This document shows positions 63,913 to 64,000 of a DNA stretch of 64,000 nt, in pieces (positions within the stretch are counted from its first letter, which is position 1; each line of letters begins with the position of its first letter). A program made the translations under genes and the position numbers. This DNA comes from UTCHB3 sp964371075 (lineage in GTDB: Bacteria; Bacteroidota; Ignavibacteria; Ignavibacteriales; Ignavibacteriaceae): assembly GCA_964371075.1 (NCBI GenBank), contig CAYJKN010000001.1:744001-808000 (forward strand), read 5' to 3'. The notes below the pieces were generated by a model, which worked only from the letters and a program-made list of their open reading frames with translations, made no database searches and was not told the origin of the DNA.

Positions 63913-63943
63913 AAAAAAGCCTCCCGATTTGAGAGGCTTTTTT
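63913..63943 (+). terminator. Rho-independent terminator
   Basis: An 11-bp stem AAAAAAGCCTC / GAGGCTTTTTT with a 9-nt loop and a T-run, 24 nt after the metallohydrolase stop. The A-run on the other side allows bidirectional use. Confidence 0.9.
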
Positions 63944-64000
63944 TTGTTTAAATAACAATCTTGCTAATAGTTTATCCTTATCATAGGAGAGAAAACCACA

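Overview
The window is an AT-rich bacterial chromosome segment with about 54 tightly packed genes. It carries no tRNA or rRNA gene, phage, insertion sequence or CRISPR array that I can recognise. It most likely comes from the Ignavibacteria/Chlorobi side of the Bacteroidota (FCB) group. Four signs support this: two secreted proteases end in a type IX-secretion-style tail with the N-Y-P-N-P-F-N-P motif; several leaders carry the Bacteroidota-type -7 element TAnnTTTG, two of them with a TTTG box 20 nt upstream; the glycyl-tRNA synthetase is the single-chain alpha2 type; and the envelope genes (Mla-like transport, TonB, TolC/RND, SurA-like foldases) are those of a diderm. This placement is inference, not a database result.

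Layout. 1-737: the 5' end of an unknown minus-strand gene, then a long non-coding stretch with a possible folded element and a tract of eighteen degenerate octamers. 738-4893 (+): polyphosphate kinase, an Mrp-type Fe-S carrier ATPase, a Nfu scaffold and a cobalamin-binding protein, closed by a terminator. 5037-8552 (+): an Mla/MCE lipid-transport operon whose ATPase subunit has lost every nucleotide-binding motif. 8542-16762 (-): gltX, a histidine-kinase-like protein without its phospho-accepting histidine, a MoxR ATPase and two parvulin chaperones. 16915-22449 (-): two tandem secreted subtilases and metG. 22631-25958 (+): a DUF1207-like envelope protein, an ABC-2 exporter whose ATPase appears to start at ACG, and a LolA-like protein. 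26119-27345 (-): a secreted aromatic-rich protein with a repetitive charged tail. 27516-29266 (+): a thioredoxin-like protein and a flavin/2Fe-2S reductase. 29267-40833 (-): a UMF1-type MFS transporter, nusB, a YdcF-like protein, then nnr-vanZ-tonB-tolC-adaptor-RND pump. 40931-48478 (-): nuoJKLMN interrupted by a sodium:proton antiporter and a small unknown gene. 48959-54399 (+): hrcA-grpE-dnaJ, then comEA, a pilin-like protein, a PilM/GspL-like protein and rsmD. 54388-56089 (-): a glutamine amidotransferase and a TPR protein. 56345-58339 (+): a secreted WD40 protein. 58438-59922 (-): glyQS. 60015-63888 (+): an NtrB/NtrC-type pair and a metallo-beta-lactamase-fold hydrolase.

The parts most worth a second look are two proteins that keep a fold but have lost their chemistry (the Mla-type pseudo-ATPase and the histidine-less hybrid kinase), two genes with non-canonical start codons (ACG and CTG) behind good ribosome-binding sites, a family of intergenic tracts built from 8-10 nt units, and the antiporter embedded in a detached complex I membrane module.
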